64,000 nt of DNA from Pyrocephalus nanus (Eukaryota; Chordata; Aves; Passeriformes; Tyrannidae), in NCBI GenBank assembly GCA_038380795.1, contig CM076264.1:2048001-2112000 (forward strand), written 5' to 3'. The position numbers and the translations under genes are program-made. Below, in pieces: positions 61,981-64,000 of the stretch. The number at the start of each line of letters is the position of its first letter. Within the stretch, counting starts at the first letter, position 1. The notes under the pieces were generated by a model. The model did not search any database. It was not told the origin of the DNA and saw only the letters and a list, made by a program, of their open reading frames with translations.

Positions 61981-64000
61981 AGCAGCCTGTGCTGTAGAAA
62001 TAGTAAAACAAAGGTGGAAGGGCTCGTGGGAGGAATCACATTTAGAGCCTTCTGTTGAAAAATCACTACCACAATTTATTTGTTCCATGTACAACGCCAA
62101 TTTTCCTGAATTTGGAGCTTCCCTCAGTCTGCAGTATAGGATTTCCCTGCTGAAAACTGTGTGCTCTCATTCTTGAGGCTGTATTGCTGTTGGGTTACAT
62201 GGGTTTCTCAAAAAGGAATGAATCACAGGCACGTGTATGGAGAGATCTTTGGAAAAAATATACTTACTATTTAATCGTGAGGGGGAAAAACCCCACAGGG
62301 CTGGTGCAACCACCTTTTCCCTTATTAATTCTCTTCCTATTCACAAATAATTCTTGTCTTCACATTCAAGGCAGCAATTGGACACAAAACTGATGATGAA
62401 ATCGTCTTTTTTATGTGCAAGATGAAAGGCCAGTGTTAAAATACTTTCTCTGCAATATATAAAGCTCGTGATGGTTTTCCCTTGGAAACCTTGGGGCTAA
62501 TTAGGGGATGGGGAAAAAAAAAGGAATGGTGACTTCTTTGGTGGAGAAATGCCCAGGCTCTTTGAAATTCATACTGGAGGAGCAGGGTTTCTGCTGTGGT
62601 TTTGTTTCTTCATTAGATGAGTCATTATTAGAAGGTTCCCTAATGATAAATTAATAGAGAGTGTAGATTAAACACTCCCAGGAATTCTTAGTTTACAGTC
62701 ATTTGACCAGCCCTGCAGAAAGCTTGTTTTCCCTGAATCCTGGAATTGAAGAAGCCATGATGTAAGCCCTTCAAAGGGCTGGAGAATAAAAGGGGATTTT
62801 TTTTCCACCCTTTAATGAAAAGAAGCTTTTGTTAGGGAAGGCAGAGCTGCGAGTGTCCCACAGCGTCTGGGAGCAGGAACGTGCCATTCCTTCCTTTTCC
62901 CGCCGCCCCTTCGCCAGGGTTTGGATTTCAGTAGTTCGTGCTGGTGCGGAAAGGGCTCGGTTTTCCTCCCAAACTGCTCGTGGAGTTGGTGTGGATGTTC
63001 ACTGGAATTGTGCATTTCATTTGGGAAAAGAGGGGATGTCGAGGGCCCTGCTGGGAGCTGTGGATGATGCTCTGTGAGGGGAGGGCAGGACGGGCTTTGG
63101 TCACTGCCGGCTCCTCCCAGAGCTTCCATGTCAAACACAAAGCTGTGCTGGATCCCACGTGCTGCTCCCGCTGTAGTTTCCCTCTCTAGGCTTTATTAGG
63201 GAAGTGAAGGCACACAAAGCCAGCATCCAACATTCCAGAAGTGAGGAAACCCAGCCCACTGGTGAAGTTATTCTAATAATTAAGGATGTGCTAGGCATTG
63301 TACGGATTTACAACAACAGGCAGTGCTTTTCCTGGAGAATTTGCTGCCCTAAATGGATGATTCACACTCAGGGCAACAGAAGGCCTAGAACAAACAAGCT
63401 GTGGGAGGGTTGGTAAACACTCCCTGCGTGTTATTATTAAACACACACATGTATATATTTGGGTTCAGTTGAGCTAAAAGGGAAACACGAGGAAATGGAA
63501 TGAAGGGAAGAAGGGGAGAGTTTGTTGGGGGGAAAACTGCTGATACATGGGACTGGAGGGGTTAAACAAAAGTTAAAACACTTTTAATGACAAACCTAGG
63601 GAGGAATTGCAGCAAACAACAGGATGCTGTCCCTATGGAATTCCCTAGAGCTGCCTCTGTGGCCCCTTCTCTGAGAGAATTAGTTTGACTTGAGCTTCCC
63701 ACTCCTTTCTGGAGGCTTTCAAAATTCATGGGGCTCGTGGAAACGTGGTAGGGAACAACAGCAGGTCTGGACTGGCTCTTCCACGTCTCTGCATGTTATT
63801 GTGAACTGTAATTGTCCTGAGGTCAGCAGACCTCAGGTTTTCCTCTGCCTTCAGTGGAGTGATGCCTGCTGGAAGGATATCTTCTTTCAGGAGTTCTTAC
63901 ATTTCCCGAGTTTTGAAATCCCTGGATCCGTTCTTCCTTAAAACACTGATCTTCTGATCAGCTTGACCTTTGCAGCTGTGGGCAGAAGGGCAGGTCTGGT

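Larger units (their letters stand above)
57000..64000. other. Non-coding stretch to the end of the window
   Basis: No gene supported. Landmarks: an A-rich tract at 57799-57842, a 29-base A-run at 58429-58457, AG|GTGAGC at 60401-60408, TA-rich sequence near 61290-61350, a 10-bp tandem duplication at 61961-61980 and a mildly CpG-containing patch at 62845-63020. Confidence 0.55.

Overview
This window looks like bird nuclear DNA. The clearest evidence is three 3' ends of CR1 LINEs, the dominant avian retrotransposon, two of them ending in the degenerate ATTCTATGA-like tail typical of CR1. A worn MIR-type SINE and a diverged reverse-oriented CR1 remnant fit an amniote background. I cannot name the species or chromosome.

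No complete protein-coding gene could be supported. Open frames are short and scattered over all six frames, which is what chance gives in AT-rich DNA. The longest ones in 8.68-9.6 kb exist because that stretch is GC-rich and poor in stop codons. The window therefore reads as a long intron or intergenic region.

Layout: 1-8277 is unannotated single-copy-like DNA. At 8278-8622 lies a CR1 3' end, followed directly by a strong CpG island (about 8680-9420), the only convincing promoter candidate. The island's 3' edge is a T-run and an 18-base C-run. A MIR remnant lies near 12.1 kb and a minor CpG-rich patch with an NRF1-like palindrome at 14.9-15.15 kb. From 15.2 to 64 kb the DNA is non-coding, with homopolymers, AT dinucleotide tracts, an unusual 32-bp, three-copy tandem repeat at 38.1 kb, a reverse CR1 remnant at 36.7 kb and further CR1 tails at 54.0 and 56.9 kb.

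The most interesting signal is at 28985-29016 on the + strand. A long polypyrimidine tract ending in TTTTAG is joined directly to GTAAGT, a near-ideal 3' splice site fused to a near-ideal 5' splice site. That is the architecture of a recursive (ratchet) splice site in a very long vertebrate intron. A possible 59-base companion exon follows. With the CpG island 20 kb upstream, a coherent but unproven model is a non-coding first exon in the island, transcribed rightwards into a long first intron spliced in steps. The island could equally fire leftwards, and I could not identify the gene.
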